Source: an uncultured Pelagibacteraceae bacterium
Lineage (GTDB): Bacteria; Pseudomonadota; Alphaproteobacteria; Pelagibacterales; Pelagibacteraceae
Assembly: GCA_902601895.1 (NCBI GenBank)
Contig: CACKOU010000004.1
Location: 1-64,000, forward strand
DNA: 64,000 nucleotides
Direction of reading: 5' to 3'
In this document: positions 45,073-53,767 of the stretch, piece after piece
Numbering within the stretch: the first letter of the stretch is position 1
Layout: each line of letters begins with the position of its first letter
Notes under the pieces: model-generated
The model's database searches: none
The model's input: the letters and a program-made list of their open reading frames with translations, nothing else
What the model was told of the DNA's origin: nothing
Made by a program: the position numbers and the translations under genes

Positions 45073-45854
45073 ATTAAACTTGGTATTATTTTTCTTAAAT
45101 CCATAGAAAGCTTAGGATTAATTTTTGAATATATCACTCCCTTCCCTAATTTTTTTAATGCCAAAATTTTCCCATCTGGTGAAATAATTACTGTATGACC
45201 AAATGTTTCTCTTTTAGGGGTATTTCTACCAGTTTGAGCTGGTGCAAATATATAACAAAAATTTTCAATCGCTCTTGCTCTTAAAAGAGTTAACCAATGT
45301 TTTTGACCAGTAAACTTAGTGAAAGCTGAAGGAACAGCAATGAAACTCAAATTTTTTTTTGATAAATTTCTATAAAGTTCAGGAAATCTTAGATCAAAAC
45401 AGATTGTAAAACCAATTTTACCCCAAGGTAATTTGGCAGTTACTAATTTATTTCCTGCTTTAAAAGTTTTGCTTTCTTTATGCTGCTCTTTATTCGGAAT
45501 TTTAACATCAAACATATTAATTTTATCATAATATTTGATAATTTTTCCATTTGGTCCAACTAATATGGATCTATTTCTGAGTTTATTTTTAACCTTAACG
45601 CAAATTGATCCAAGTAAAATCCATTTCTTATATTTTTTTGACACTTCTCTAATTTTCTTCAAAATCGGATCTTTATTCATTTCAAATGAATTTTTAAAAA
45701 GTATTTCCTTACTACTTGACATTAAAGAAGAGGTTTCGGGTGTAATGATTAAATCAGAATTATTTCTTATAGCTTGATTTACATATTTAAGAATATCTTT
45801 AAAATTACTTTCGTAATTTTCTCCACTAGATAATTGTATGCATGCTATTTTCAT
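45069..45854 (-). CDS. Nitrilase-superfamily amidase (Nit2/deaminated glutathione amidase-like)
   Basis: A 261-aa carbon-nitrogen hydrolase with the catalytic triad E40 (ITPETSS), K111 (YYDKINMFDV) and C152 (TICFDLRFPELYR). RETFGHTVIISPDG is typical of the NIT1/NIT2 branch, which hydrolyses deaminated glutathione or omega-amidates. It overlaps the upstream ABC permease gene by 4 nt. Confidence 0.88.
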   Translation of the reverse strand: MKIACIQLSSGENYESNFKDILKYVNQAIRNNSDLIITPETSSLMSSSKEILFKNSFEMNKDPILKKIREVSKKYKKWILLGSICVKVKNKLRNRSILVGPNGKIIKYYDKINMFDVKIPNKEQHKESKTFKAGNKLVTAKLPWGKIGFTICFDLRFPELYRNLSKKNLSFIAVPSAFTKFTGQKHWLTLLRARAIENFCYIFAPAQTGRNTPKRETFGHTVIISPDGKILALKKLGKGVIYSKINPKLSMDLRKIIPSLI

Positions 45855-46528
45855 GTTTGAAAACCATATTTTTTTTCTAAATATTTAATTACATTATGAA
45901 TTATAAAAGTTATAAACAAGTAAATACCTCCAGCAACAATAAATACTTCAACAGGTTTAAATGTTGTTGAAATTATATATTTTGCAACACCTGTTAAATC
46001 CATTAGTGTGACTGTGCTTGCTAGAGAGGTTCCTTTAAGCATCAAAATAATTTCATTACCATAAGCTGGCAAAGATTGTTTAATTGCAATAGGAATTTGT
46101 ATTTTTGTAAAAATTATTTTAGAAGGTATACCCAAACTTCTTCCAGCTTCTAAATATCCTGGTTTTATAGTTTGAAAAGCTGATCTCAATATTTCTGATG
46201 TATAAGCTCCAGTATTTAATGAAAATGCTATTATCGCGCACCAATAAGGTTCTTTTAAAACTACCCACAAAAATGTTGTTCTTAAATATTCAATTTGACC
46301 TAATCCAAAATATATTATGAAGATTTGAACCAATAAAGGTGTTCCTCTAAAAATATAAGAATACCCGTAAGCAAATTTATTAATCAACTTATTATTATTC
46401 ATTCTCAAGACTGCAAAACCTAATCCAATAAAAAGACCAAGAATAAGAGATACAGATAATAGTTTAAGAGTAATCAAAGTTGCGTTTATCAACTTAGGAA
46501 AGCTACTAATCATTAATTCAATATCCAT
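45851..46528 (-). CDS. Polar amino-acid ABC transporter permease (HisM-like)
   Basis: A 225-aa permease with about five helices and the EAA loop EAGRSLGIPSKIIFTKIQIP. FRGTPLLVQIFIIYFG is the usual HisM/ArtM opening. It pairs with the second permease (one-base overlap). No ATPase is adjacent. Confidence 0.88.
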   Translation of the reverse strand: MDIELMISSFPKLINATLITLKLLSVSLILGLFIGLGFAVLRMNNNKLINKFAYGYSYIFRGTPLLVQIFIIYFGLGQIEYLRTTFLWVVLKEPYWCAIIAFSLNTGAYTSEILRSAFQTIKPGYLEAGRSLGIPSKIIFTKIQIPIAIKQSLPAYGNEIILMLKGTSLASTVTLMDLTGVAKYIISTTFKPVEVFIVAGGIYLFITFIIHNVIKYLEKKYGFQT

Positions 46529-47220
46529 TAATAACCTTTGCTATATTTTGTTTCTAATCTGTTTAACAATTGCATACTTAAAAATGTAAGCATTAAGTAT
46601 AAAACTGCCGCAAACGAGTAAAAAAATAATGGATCTCTGGTTGAGCCGGCTGCAATATAAGATTGTCTCATTATTTCAACTAAACCAGTTACAGATATAA
46701 GAGAAGTATCTTTTAATGTAATTTGCCAAACATTGCTTAAATTTGGAATTGCTAATCTAAGCATTTGAGGCAGAATAATTTTAAAGAAGTAAATATATCT
46801 ATTAAATCCTAAAACTTTTGCAGCTTCAAACTGACCTTTGTCAATTGATTGTAAAGCACCTCTGAAAACTTCAGTTGAATATGCACCTGAAATGATTCCT
46901 ATAGAGAATGAACCTGTTAAGAAAGCATTAATTTCTATGTAGTCATTATAGCCAAATATAGAAGCAACAAACATTATTGCTCCACTTCCACCAAAGAAAA
47001 ATAAATAAATTACAAGAAGCTCTGGCACACCTCTAATAACTGTGGTGTATGCATTTCCAATTGAGTTTAGAAATTTGTTATTAGATAATTTTAATGGTGT
47101 GAATAAAGCTGCAAATATAAAGCCAATTATCATTGCAGTTATTGAAACCGCAATTGTCATTAAGGTTGCAAAGAATAATTCGTCTCCCCAACCTTTATCA
47201 CCAAAATAGAGAAGTTCCAT
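46528..47220 (-). CDS. Polar amino-acid ABC transporter permease (HisQ-like)
   Basis: A 230-aa permease with IRGVPELLVIYLFFFGG and the EAA motif EAAKVLGFNRYIYFFKIILP. It forms the heterodimeric pore with the downstream permease. Its start codon lies six bases after a hairpin that separates it from the binding-protein gene, which probably lowers its expression. Confidence 0.88.
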   Translation of the reverse strand: MELLYFGDKGWGDELFFATLMTIAVSITAMIIGFIFAALFTPLKLSNNKFLNSIGNAYTTVIRGVPELLVIYLFFFGGSGAIMFVASIFGYNDYIEINAFLTGSFSIGIISGAYSTEVFRGALQSIDKGQFEAAKVLGFNRYIYFFKIILPQMLRLAIPNLSNVWQITLKDTSLISVTGLVEIMRQSYIAAGSTRDPLFFYSFAAVLYLMLTFLSMQLLNRLETKYSKGY

Positions 47221-47226
47221 AATATA

Positions 47227-47246
47227 GGTGGCTAATTATAGCCACC
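47227..47246 (-). other. Hairpin between binding-protein and permease genes
   Basis: GGTGGCT and AGCCACC form a perfect 7-bp stem with a 6-base loop, just before the permease start. No T tract follows, so it is more likely an mRNA-stabilising or translation-damping stem than a terminator, a common way to keep binding protein in excess. Confidence 0.6.
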
Positions 47247-47259
47247 CATAAATATTTTA

Positions 47260-48087
47260 TTACATAGAAGCGTCAAAACCAAAATGTTTAATAGCAAGCT
47301 TACTAATAATGCCATCATCTCTAGCTTTATCAATTGCTGCATTAAAATCATTTAGAAGTTTAGAGTCACCTTTTCTAATACCTACGCCAACTCCATTACC
47401 AAAATCTCCACCAGCAAATGTTGGTCCAGTTAATACAACTGCTTTGCCAGATTTTTCTGCATAATCTGTAAAAGCAACTGCTGCAGCTAATGCTGCATCT
47501 ATTCTACCAGCAGATAAATCTAAGTTTACTTCATCTTGAGTTTTGTAAGTTCTAATTTTTACATTACCCATTAAACCAGATTCTAAGAAGTTCTGGTGAA
47601 TTGTTGCCGTTTGAACACCAATAGTTTTTCCTTTAAATGCTTTGGTCAATACATCTAGTGTTGCTTGTTCATCTGCACTCACATCAGATAAATTTATAGC
47701 TGACATTGTTTTAAGACCTTCGTTTTTCGATCCTTTCATAACTGCTAAAGATGCAACTTCATCAGCATAACCTTGAGAAAAGTTTATTGTTTTCATTCTC
47801 TCACCAGTTATTGACATTCCAGCCATGATAGCATCAAATTTTCTTGAGACTAAAGCAGGAATCATTCCATCCCAGTCTTGCTCAACAATAGTACAATCAT
47901 GATTCATTATTTTACATAATTCATTTGCTAATTCGACTTCAAAGCCAATCAAATTTCCTGCTGAGTCTTTAGAGTTCCAAGGTGGATATGCACCTTCGGT
48001 TCCTATTTTAATCTGATCTGCAATAGAAGAAATTATTAGAAATGATGATATTAAAATACCAAGTCCTAATACTTTTAATTTTTTCAT
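47260..48087 (-). CDS. Periplasmic amino-acid-binding protein
   Basis: A 275-aa family 3 solute-binding protein. ATG 48087 is chosen because GGAGG sits six bases upstream; the longer frame starts with a TTG overlapping that site. The signal peptide ends near SSIA-DQI. KIGTEGAYPPWN, GFEVELANELC, WDGMIPALVSRKFDAIMAGMS and AAAVAFTDYAEKSG are typical of Lys/Arg/His-type binding proteins. It feeds the two permeases downstream. Confidence 0.92.
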   Translation of the reverse strand: MKKLKVLGLGILISSFLIISSIADQIKIGTEGAYPPWNSKDSAGNLIGFEVELANELCKIMNHDCTIVEQDWDGMIPALVSRKFDAIMAGMSITGERMKTINFSQGYADEVASLAVMKGSKNEGLKTMSAINLSDVSADEQATLDVLTKAFKGKTIGVQTATIHQNFLESGLMGNVKIRTYKTQDEVNLDLSAGRIDAALAAAVAFTDYAEKSGKAVVLTGPTFAGGDFGNGVGVGIRKGDSKLLNDFNAAIDKARDDGIISKLAIKHFGFDASM

Positions 48088-48145
48088 ATTTTCCTCCAAA
48101 AATTTTTTAGATTATTTCATAAAATTATTGTTTTAAAAAGTAAAA

Positions 48146-49186
48146 TTAATGATTTATTGACGAGGAAAAATTCCAAGAGCAATCAAAGCTTGGTATATAC
48201 ACTCTTGAAAGTTTTGTATTTCCAAAATTTTTGTTGAAAACATTTAACCAATTTTCAACTTGTTTTGGTTTTTTGTCTTGGCTTCCGACTTGAGCGGTGA
48301 TTACACCTTTAGGTTTTAATATTCTTTCTAGGGATGACATATTTTTTGCAGCCAAATCAATGCAAAATTGATCATCATTGAGATCAACAAAGATTTGATC
48401 ATATGTATTATCTTTAACTGATTTAATACTTTCGAATGCATCACCCCAAACACATTTAACTGAATTTTTTTCTGTAGCCTTTTCTCCTATCTTGCTTAAA
48501 TGTTTATCACACACATCGACAACCTCAGGATCTAATTCATACCAATCTATAAATCCAAAATTTTGTGAAATACATTCTCTGGCTACACCACCGTCGCCTC
48601 CACCAATAATTGCAGCTTTCTCTTTATTTGAATTCAAATTAAGACCAGAATTTACAAAGGTTGAGCTATATAAATGTTCATCTCTTTCAGCGACTTGAAT
48701 TTCATTATCAATAAATAATGCTTTACCAAATTGTTCTAAATCTAATATTTCAATATATTGTCCTGCTTTGGATTTAAAATTTTCTAATACTTTATTTACA
48801 ACATAAGATTTTTTTAATCCTGGTGAACTATAATTATCATGATATAGATCAATCGTATCTCTGTTAAATTCCTTAATAATGATTTGTTTGTGTTCTATTT
48901 CTTCTTTAATTACTTTAAGAGCAACTGATGGTGAAACTTTACCACAAGTAAAAAAATCAAAGCTTATAATTTCATTTTCTGGGAAAGTGTGAAAGCTTAT
49001 ATGACTTTCTGCTAACAGAGCTACCAATGAAAAACCTTGAGGCTCAAATTTATATTTTGATATTTTTAAAACTGTTACTTTTGCTAATTTTGCAATTTTA
49101 TAAACCAACTTTTCGTAAAAAGATGGATCGTATTCTTTTTTGGTCCCAATGATGTCTAGAGTTATGTGTTCACCAACTTTTGTCAC
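48146..49186 (-). CDS. Fused AdoMet decarboxylase and spermidine synthase-like protein
   Basis: A 346-aa fusion. Residues 1-112 are a SpeD domain: the self-cleavage site is E60/S61 in LLAESHISFHTFPE, with H66 and C81 (FFTCGK) at the processing and catalytic positions. Residues 113-346 are an aminopropyltransferase: ALFIDNEIQVAERDEHLY, GGGDGG at 195-200, YELDPEV and GDAFES. The gate motif normally read as DxxDP is DLNDD (268-272), lacking the proline. One chain would make decarboxylated AdoMet and use it, releasing MTA for the genes upstream. Amine product uncertain. Confidence 0.88.
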   Translation of the reverse strand: MTKVGEHITLDIIGTKKEYDPSFYEKLVYKIAKLAKVTVLKISKYKFEPQGFSLVALLAESHISFHTFPENEIISFDFFTCGKVSPSVALKVIKEEIEHKQIIIKEFNRDTIDLYHDNYSSPGLKKSYVVNKVLENFKSKAGQYIEILDLEQFGKALFIDNEIQVAERDEHLYSSTFVNSGLNLNSNKEKAAIIGGGDGGVARECISQNFGFIDWYELDPEVVDVCDKHLSKIGEKATEKNSVKCVWGDAFESIKSVKDNTYDQIFVDLNDDQFCIDLAAKNMSSLERILKPKGVITAQVGSQDKKPKQVENWLNVFNKNFGNTKLSRVYIPSFDCSWNFSSSINH

Positions 49187-49189
49187 TTA

Positions 49190-49834
49190 TTAACCTCTTT
49201 TATAATTTTTAGCTTTTTTTAAAACTTTATTCATTTCCTTTATAGAAAGAATTTTTGGCTTTCCAAGCTTAAGTGCGGTTATATACTGTAAACTCAAATT
49301 TTCAACTTCTTGCGCTAATTCAAAAGCATCAGGTAAATTATTATCAAATGCAATCTGACCGTGATTTGCAATCAAACAGGCTTTTCTATTATTCAAAGCT
49401 TTTAATATATATTTTGAAAGCTCTCTTGTTCCATAAGTTGCGTATTTTGCACATTTAATATCGTTACCTCCTGCGAGTGCAACCATATAATGAAAAGCTG
49501 GAATAGGTTTTTTGTGAACAGATAGAGCTGTTGCATTAGTTGAATGTGAGTGAACTATTGCTTGAGCATCTTTCTTTTTAACATAAATATCTTGATGGAA
49601 TCTCCATTCTGATGAAGGTTTATATTTTTTTTCATATTTTCCATTCAAACTAACAAACACTATATCTTTTACTTTTAATGATGAATATTTTTTTCCTGAT
49701 GGGGTAATTAAAAAACCATTTTTATGTCTAACTGATATATTTCCAGATCTTAAAGCTGATAATTTTTTATCATTAAGCATTTTGGAAAACTTAACAACAT
49801 CATTTTTTTTTTTGTTAGTTTTTGAATAGACCAT
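49190..49834 (-). CDS. Class II aldolase/adducin-family protein in MTA salvage operon
   Basis: A 214-aa class II aldolase domain. Zn ligands are the HxH of AIVHSHSTNATAL and the His of CLIANHGQIAF; the catalytic Glu is in PSSEWRFHQDIY. GNISVRHKNGFLITPSG is the phosphate loop. Placed after mtnA (20-nt overlap), it is likely 5-methylthioribulose-1-phosphate aldolase of the DHAP shunt, giving DHAP and methylthioacetaldehyde. The related dehydratase MtnB is the alternative, but mtnC, mtnD or mtnW genes are not nearby. Confidence 0.82.
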   Translation of the reverse strand: MVYSKTNKKKNDVVKFSKMLNDKKLSALRSGNISVRHKNGFLITPSGKKYSSLKVKDIVFVSLNGKYEKKYKPSSEWRFHQDIYVKKKDAQAIVHSHSTNATALSVHKKPIPAFHYMVALAGGNDIKCAKYATYGTRELSKYILKALNNRKACLIANHGQIAFDNNLPDAFELAQEVENLSLQYITALKLGKPKILSIKEMNKVLKKAKNYKRG

Positions 49835-50894
49835 TTAAACCTTCTGTGGAGGCTTCGCATATACCTTTTTCTGTTACAAATGCCGTAACATACTTAGCTG
49901 GTGTTACATCAAAAGCCAAATTTAATGACTTACTTTTTTTTGGATAAATTAAAACTTTATCAACTTTATTATCTTTGTTAATTCCATCTACATGAGAAAG
50001 TTCTTTTGGATCTCTTTCTTCTATAGGAATATCTTTGGAGTTTTTTAAATTCCAATCTATCGTTGAACTTGGTAAAGCAACATAAAAAGGAACCTTATTA
50101 TCATGAGCTGCAAGGGCTTTTAAATATGTGCCGATTTTATTACAGACATCTCCGTTAGCTAATGTCCTATCTGTTCCAACAATACACATATCAACCTGTC
50201 CTCTTTGCATTAATATTCCACCTGTATTATCTGCTATAATTGTATTTGGAATTTCTTCTTCATTAAGTTCATATGATGTAAGGTTTGCCCCTTGATTTCT
50301 TGGTCTGGTCTCGTCTACCCAAACATGTACTGGTATTCCTTTTTTATGTGCATGATAAATAGGAGAAGTAGCAGTTCCCCAATCTATTGTAGCTAACCAA
50401 CCTGCATTACAATGTGTGAGAATATTTACGGTATCTTTTTTTTTATTATATATATCTTCAATTATATTTAATCCATTTTTACCAATACTTTCACAAAATC
50501 CCTCATCTTCTTTACAAATTTTTTTAGCTTCATTTAGTGCAATATTAAATAAATCTCCAGGTTCAACAAATGACAATTTATTATTCATTCTATGAACTGC
50601 CCACTGAAGATTTATAGCAGTCGGCCTAGAAGCAACTAATTCTTCCGAACTTTTTTTTATGAAATCTAAACTGTTATTTTCTTTTATAGCTAAAACTATT
50701 CCAAATGCAGCTGTGCCTCCGATTAATGGAGCGCCTCTAACTTCCATTGTTTTTATAGCATTTATAGCATCTTTAACTGAACTTAATTCTTTTATTATGA
50801 ATTTATGTGGAAGCTTTGTTTGATCTATTATTTTTACAACTTGTTTTTCTTCATCGAACCAAATAGTTTTATATTCAACGCCATTAATTTTCAT
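49815..50894 (-). CDS. mtnA: Methylthioribose-1-phosphate isomerase
   Basis: A 359-aa eIF2B-like isomerase converting MTR-1-P to MTRu-1-P. Motifs: RGAPLIGGTAAFGI, RPTAINLQWAVHRM, the catalytic Cys in LTHCNAGWLAT, VDETRPRNQGANLTSYEL and the catalytic Asp in GTDRTLANGDVCNKIGTY. It takes the product of MtnP, encoded one gene upstream, and hands it to the aldolase encoded downstream. It overlaps the hydrolase gene by one base. Confidence 0.94.
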   Translation of the reverse strand: MKINGVEYKTIWFDEEKQVVKIIDQTKLPHKFIIKELSSVKDAINAIKTMEVRGAPLIGGTAAFGIVLAIKENNSLDFIKKSSEELVASRPTAINLQWAVHRMNNKLSFVEPGDLFNIALNEAKKICKEDEGFCESIGKNGLNIIEDIYNKKKDTVNILTHCNAGWLATIDWGTATSPIYHAHKKGIPVHVWVDETRPRNQGANLTSYELNEEEIPNTIIADNTGGILMQRGQVDMCIVGTDRTLANGDVCNKIGTYLKALAAHDNKVPFYVALPSSTIDWNLKNSKDIPIEERDPKELSHVDGINKDNKVDKVLIYPKKSKSLNLAFDVTPAKYVTAFVTEKGICEASTEGLNGLFKN

Positions 50895-52333
50895 TATTTT
50901 AAATTATCAATAAAATATTTACTAGCAATGGCAGCAGTTTCTGCACCATTATCACCACCAGTTGTTGTACCTCTTTTTCCACATTTTTTGTAAATCTTCA
51001 CATACATTTTTCTGTATAATTTGTTTGCTTCTCCTGATTTAGCAGATGCTTTTTCAAAATCTTTTTGCCACTTTTTAATATCCATTTTAAATTCTTTTTT
51101 CATAACATCAGATAAACTTTCAGATATAAAACCCTGGTCATTTAATTTCCAACCATCTGGGACGTACATTTCACATTTATTGAAGTGAACACATCCTTTG
51201 CATTTATTTGCTGGATTATCAGTATAAAAATCATGGTGCCATCCATCTTTTACAATTACCTCGACATCTGCACCTGCTTTTTTTAATCTTTCAGCATAAT
51301 CTTCACAAAATCTTGCTGGTGTATAATCATCTGCACCTCCAAGTAAAAATAATAATTTAGTTTTTGTAGGAGTTGGATTTTCAAATCTCATATTAAAACA
51401 ATCTGGAGCCATGGGTAATGATGCAAGAAAATATTTATCTTTTCCAATTACTGCCTCTGAAAATTTTTTTTCAGCTGCCATGTATGAAGCTGTTCCACCT
51501 CTTGATAAACCAGTTATACCTAATTTTCTAGCATCAACGCGAGGATGCTTATCTAATATATCGTAAGCAACTAATGCATCCAATTCTCCAGCGTTAATTG
51601 AGACTTTACCTTGATTTTCATGAACATTCTCTGTTCCCCTACTTGTAAAATTATCTATCTCAAAAATACCTATATTATTTTTTAATAATTGATTTTTAAA
51701 ATCATTACGCCATGACTGAAGGGGATTTGTAAACTCACTGGGCCCTCCACTACTATGCACAGTCACAACAACTGGTAAATTTTTTCCCTCTTTTGGTAAA
51801 ATTAACTTTCCAGATACTTCAACTGGAGAATTAATATAAGATCCATTTATGATTACCAGAGGAATACCTGGATTGTAACTTGTAAATTTAATTATTTCTT
51901 CACTTGCCTCACTTAAATACTTTAAAGGGGTGAAATGTGCTGGACGATCAACTTTAAAAAACCTACCTTTGCACCTCCACGGTTTTTCAAATGGCATTCT
52001 AGCTTTTAAAGTTGCTTCATTTCCATTAATAAATTCACCTTTAATTTTTAATTTTTCTGAGCCCCACTTCCATTTCCAACTTTCTGTAATAGAAACCTTA
52101 TTATCTTTAATTGTACCAACAAATTTTATATTTTCTCTTCCCCAGTGCTTCTGATCAAAAGGTCCTAGTTGAAATTTATTATTTTCAACATTTACAATAT
52201 AAGAGGACTCATACCATTCATTTTTTCCTTGTTTACATAAAATATCCATTTTCCAAGAATTAGGATATTCCTCGGCAATAAGATTAATATTCCAAAAGAT
52301 CGATAAAATAATTAGAATTATAATTTTTTTCAT
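50894..52333 (-). CDS. Secreted dienelactone hydrolase-like alpha/beta hydrolase
   Basis: A 479-aa protein with signal peptide (ending NLIA-EEY). Residues about 25-120 form a beta-rich domain; from about 160 an alpha/beta hydrolase: nucleophile elbow GLSRGGTASY, acid in LGGADDYTP and His in KDGWHHDFY. A C-terminal cysteine cluster (CKGCVHFNKC) and an all-helical tail follow. It sits between mtnP and mtnA with 4-nt and 1-nt overlaps, although a periplasmic enzyme has no obvious part in MTA salvage. Confidence 0.8.
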   Translation of the reverse strand: MKKIIILIILSIFWNINLIAEEYPNSWKMDILCKQGKNEWYESSYIVNVENNKFQLGPFDQKHWGRENIKFVGTIKDNKVSITESWKWKWGSEKLKIKGEFINGNEATLKARMPFEKPWRCKGRFFKVDRPAHFTPLKYLSEASEEIIKFTSYNPGIPLVIINGSYINSPVEVSGKLILPKEGKNLPVVVTVHSSGGPSEFTNPLQSWRNDFKNQLLKNNIGIFEIDNFTSRGTENVHENQGKVSINAGELDALVAYDILDKHPRVDARKLGITGLSRGGTASYMAAEKKFSEAVIGKDKYFLASLPMAPDCFNMRFENPTPTKTKLLFLLGGADDYTPARFCEDYAERLKKAGADVEVIVKDGWHHDFYTDNPANKCKGCVHFNKCEMYVPDGWKLNDQGFISESLSDVMKKEFKMDIKKWQKDFEKASAKSGEANKLYRKMYVKIYKKCGKRGTTTGGDNGAETAAIASKYFIDNLK

Positions 52334-53202
52334 TTATTAAGTACCCTTCCTGCAATTGTTTTTAATTTATCTTTAGTTTTTTGAGTTCTTTTTTCTGGAG
52401 CAGTAATTATTGCTACATCTAAGCAATTATTAGTTGGATCATTAGGATCAATGTGATTTTCAAAGTTATCTATCAAATTTTTAATCATGTTTTTTGCTTT
52501 CGCTGCATTATCTAAAAGTAATTTAATAACTTTTTGAACATCAACATTTTCATGATCTGGATGCCAGCAATCATAATCTGTTACCATCGATACTGAAGCA
52601 TATCTAATTTCAGCTTCTCTTGCCAGCTTAGCTTCTGGCATATTTGTCATTCCAATAACATCAGCTTTCCAAGATCTATACAGATTTGACTCTGCCAATG
52701 TTGAAAATTGTGGACCTTCCATTACAACATAAGTTCCACCTCTTTGATAAGGTATATTTTCTTTTTTTATAGCATCCTCACAAGCGTTCATCAGACCAAT
52801 TGAAGTTGGATGAGCCATTGAAACATGGGCTACAATTTCATCATCAAAAAAGGTTTTATTCCGAGCAAAAGTCCTATCGATGAACTGATCAACAATTATA
52901 AATTTTCCTGGTGGTAAATCTTTCTTTAATGACCCTACAGCTGAAACAGAGACTATGTCTGTGATTCCGAGTTGTTTAAGAGCATCAATATTTGCTCTAA
53001 AATTTATTTTTGATGGAGAAATAAAATGACCTTTTCCATGCCTTGGTAAAAAATAAATCTCATTGTCATTGTATTTGGCTTTTAATATTAAATCTGAAGG
53101 TTTTCCCCAAGGAGTATCTAAATCCAGAGTTTCTCTATTTTTAAAATCTTCAACATCATATAAGCCACTTCCACCAATAATTGCCAATTTATTATTTGCC
53201 AT
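52330..53202 (-). CDS. mtnP: S-methyl-5'-thioadenosine phosphorylase
   Basis: A 290-aa purine nucleoside phosphorylase-family enzyme cleaving MTA to adenine and MTR-1-P. Phosphate and substrate motifs are IIGGSGLYDVEDF, LPRHGKGHFISPSKINFRAN, VSAVGSL, VVMEGPQFST and IGMTNMPEAKLAREAEI, with TDYDCWH at the purine site. It heads the salvage operon and is divergent from apt, which would recapture the adenine. Confidence 0.94.
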   Translation of the reverse strand: MANNKLAIIGGSGLYDVEDFKNRETLDLDTPWGKPSDLILKAKYNDNEIYFLPRHGKGHFISPSKINFRANIDALKQLGITDIVSVSAVGSLKKDLPPGKFIIVDQFIDRTFARNKTFFDDEIVAHVSMAHPTSIGLMNACEDAIKKENIPYQRGGTYVVMEGPQFSTLAESNLYRSWKADVIGMTNMPEAKLAREAEIRYASVSMVTDYDCWHPDHENVDVQKVIKLLLDNAAKAKNMIKNLIDNFENHIDPNDPTNNCLDVAIITAPEKRTQKTKDKLKTIAGRVLNK

Positions 53203-53230
53203 ATATTTATTTAGATTATAATTAAGTTTT

Positions 53231-53758
53231 ATGGATTTAAAAGAACATATTAGATCAATTCAAGATTATCCAAAAAAAGGAATTCTGTTTAGAGATATAA
53301 CAACACTAATTAAAAATGAAAAAGCTTTTAAAGAATGTATTGATCAAATAATAAAAAAGGCAGAAAAATTTAAATTCGATAAAATTGCAGCGATAGAGTC
53401 TAGAGGTTTTGTTTTTGCTTCAGCTATTTCATACATTTTAGATAAACCATTTATAATGCTTAGAAAAAAGAATAAGTTACCTGCTGAAGTTCATTCTGTT
53501 GATTTTCAACTAGAATATGGGAAAGCCACAATTGAAGTACACAAAGATTCTTTTGGAAAAAATGATAATGTTCTTATTATTGACGATTTAATTGCAACTG
53601 GTGGAACAGCCGAAGCAGCTGCTAAACTTATAGAAATGTCAGAGTCAAAAATTTCAGCTTTTATCTTTGTTATTAATTTATTTGATCTTGGTGGCAGTGA
53701 TAACCTACAAAAAAAAGGGTATAATGTTGAATGTTTGATTGATTTTCCAGGTCATTAA
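53231..53758 (+). CDS. apt: Adenine phosphoribosyltransferase
   Basis: A 175-aa type I PRTase joining adenine and PRPP to AMP. Family features are IQDYPKKGILFRDITTLI, AAIESRGFVFAS and the PRPP loop VLIIDDLIATGGTAEAA. Divergent from mtnP with a 28-bp gap, it likely recycles the adenine MtnP releases. Confidence 0.94.
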   Translation: MDLKEHIRSIQDYPKKGILFRDITTLIKNEKAFKECIDQIIKKAEKFKFDKIAAIESRGFVFASAISYILDKPFIMLRKKNKLPAEVHSVDFQLEYGKATIEVHKDSFGKNDNVLIIDDLIATGGTAEAAAKLIEMSESKISAFIFVINLFDLGGSDNLQKKGYNVECLIDFPGH

Positions 53759-53767
53759 AAATTATTG

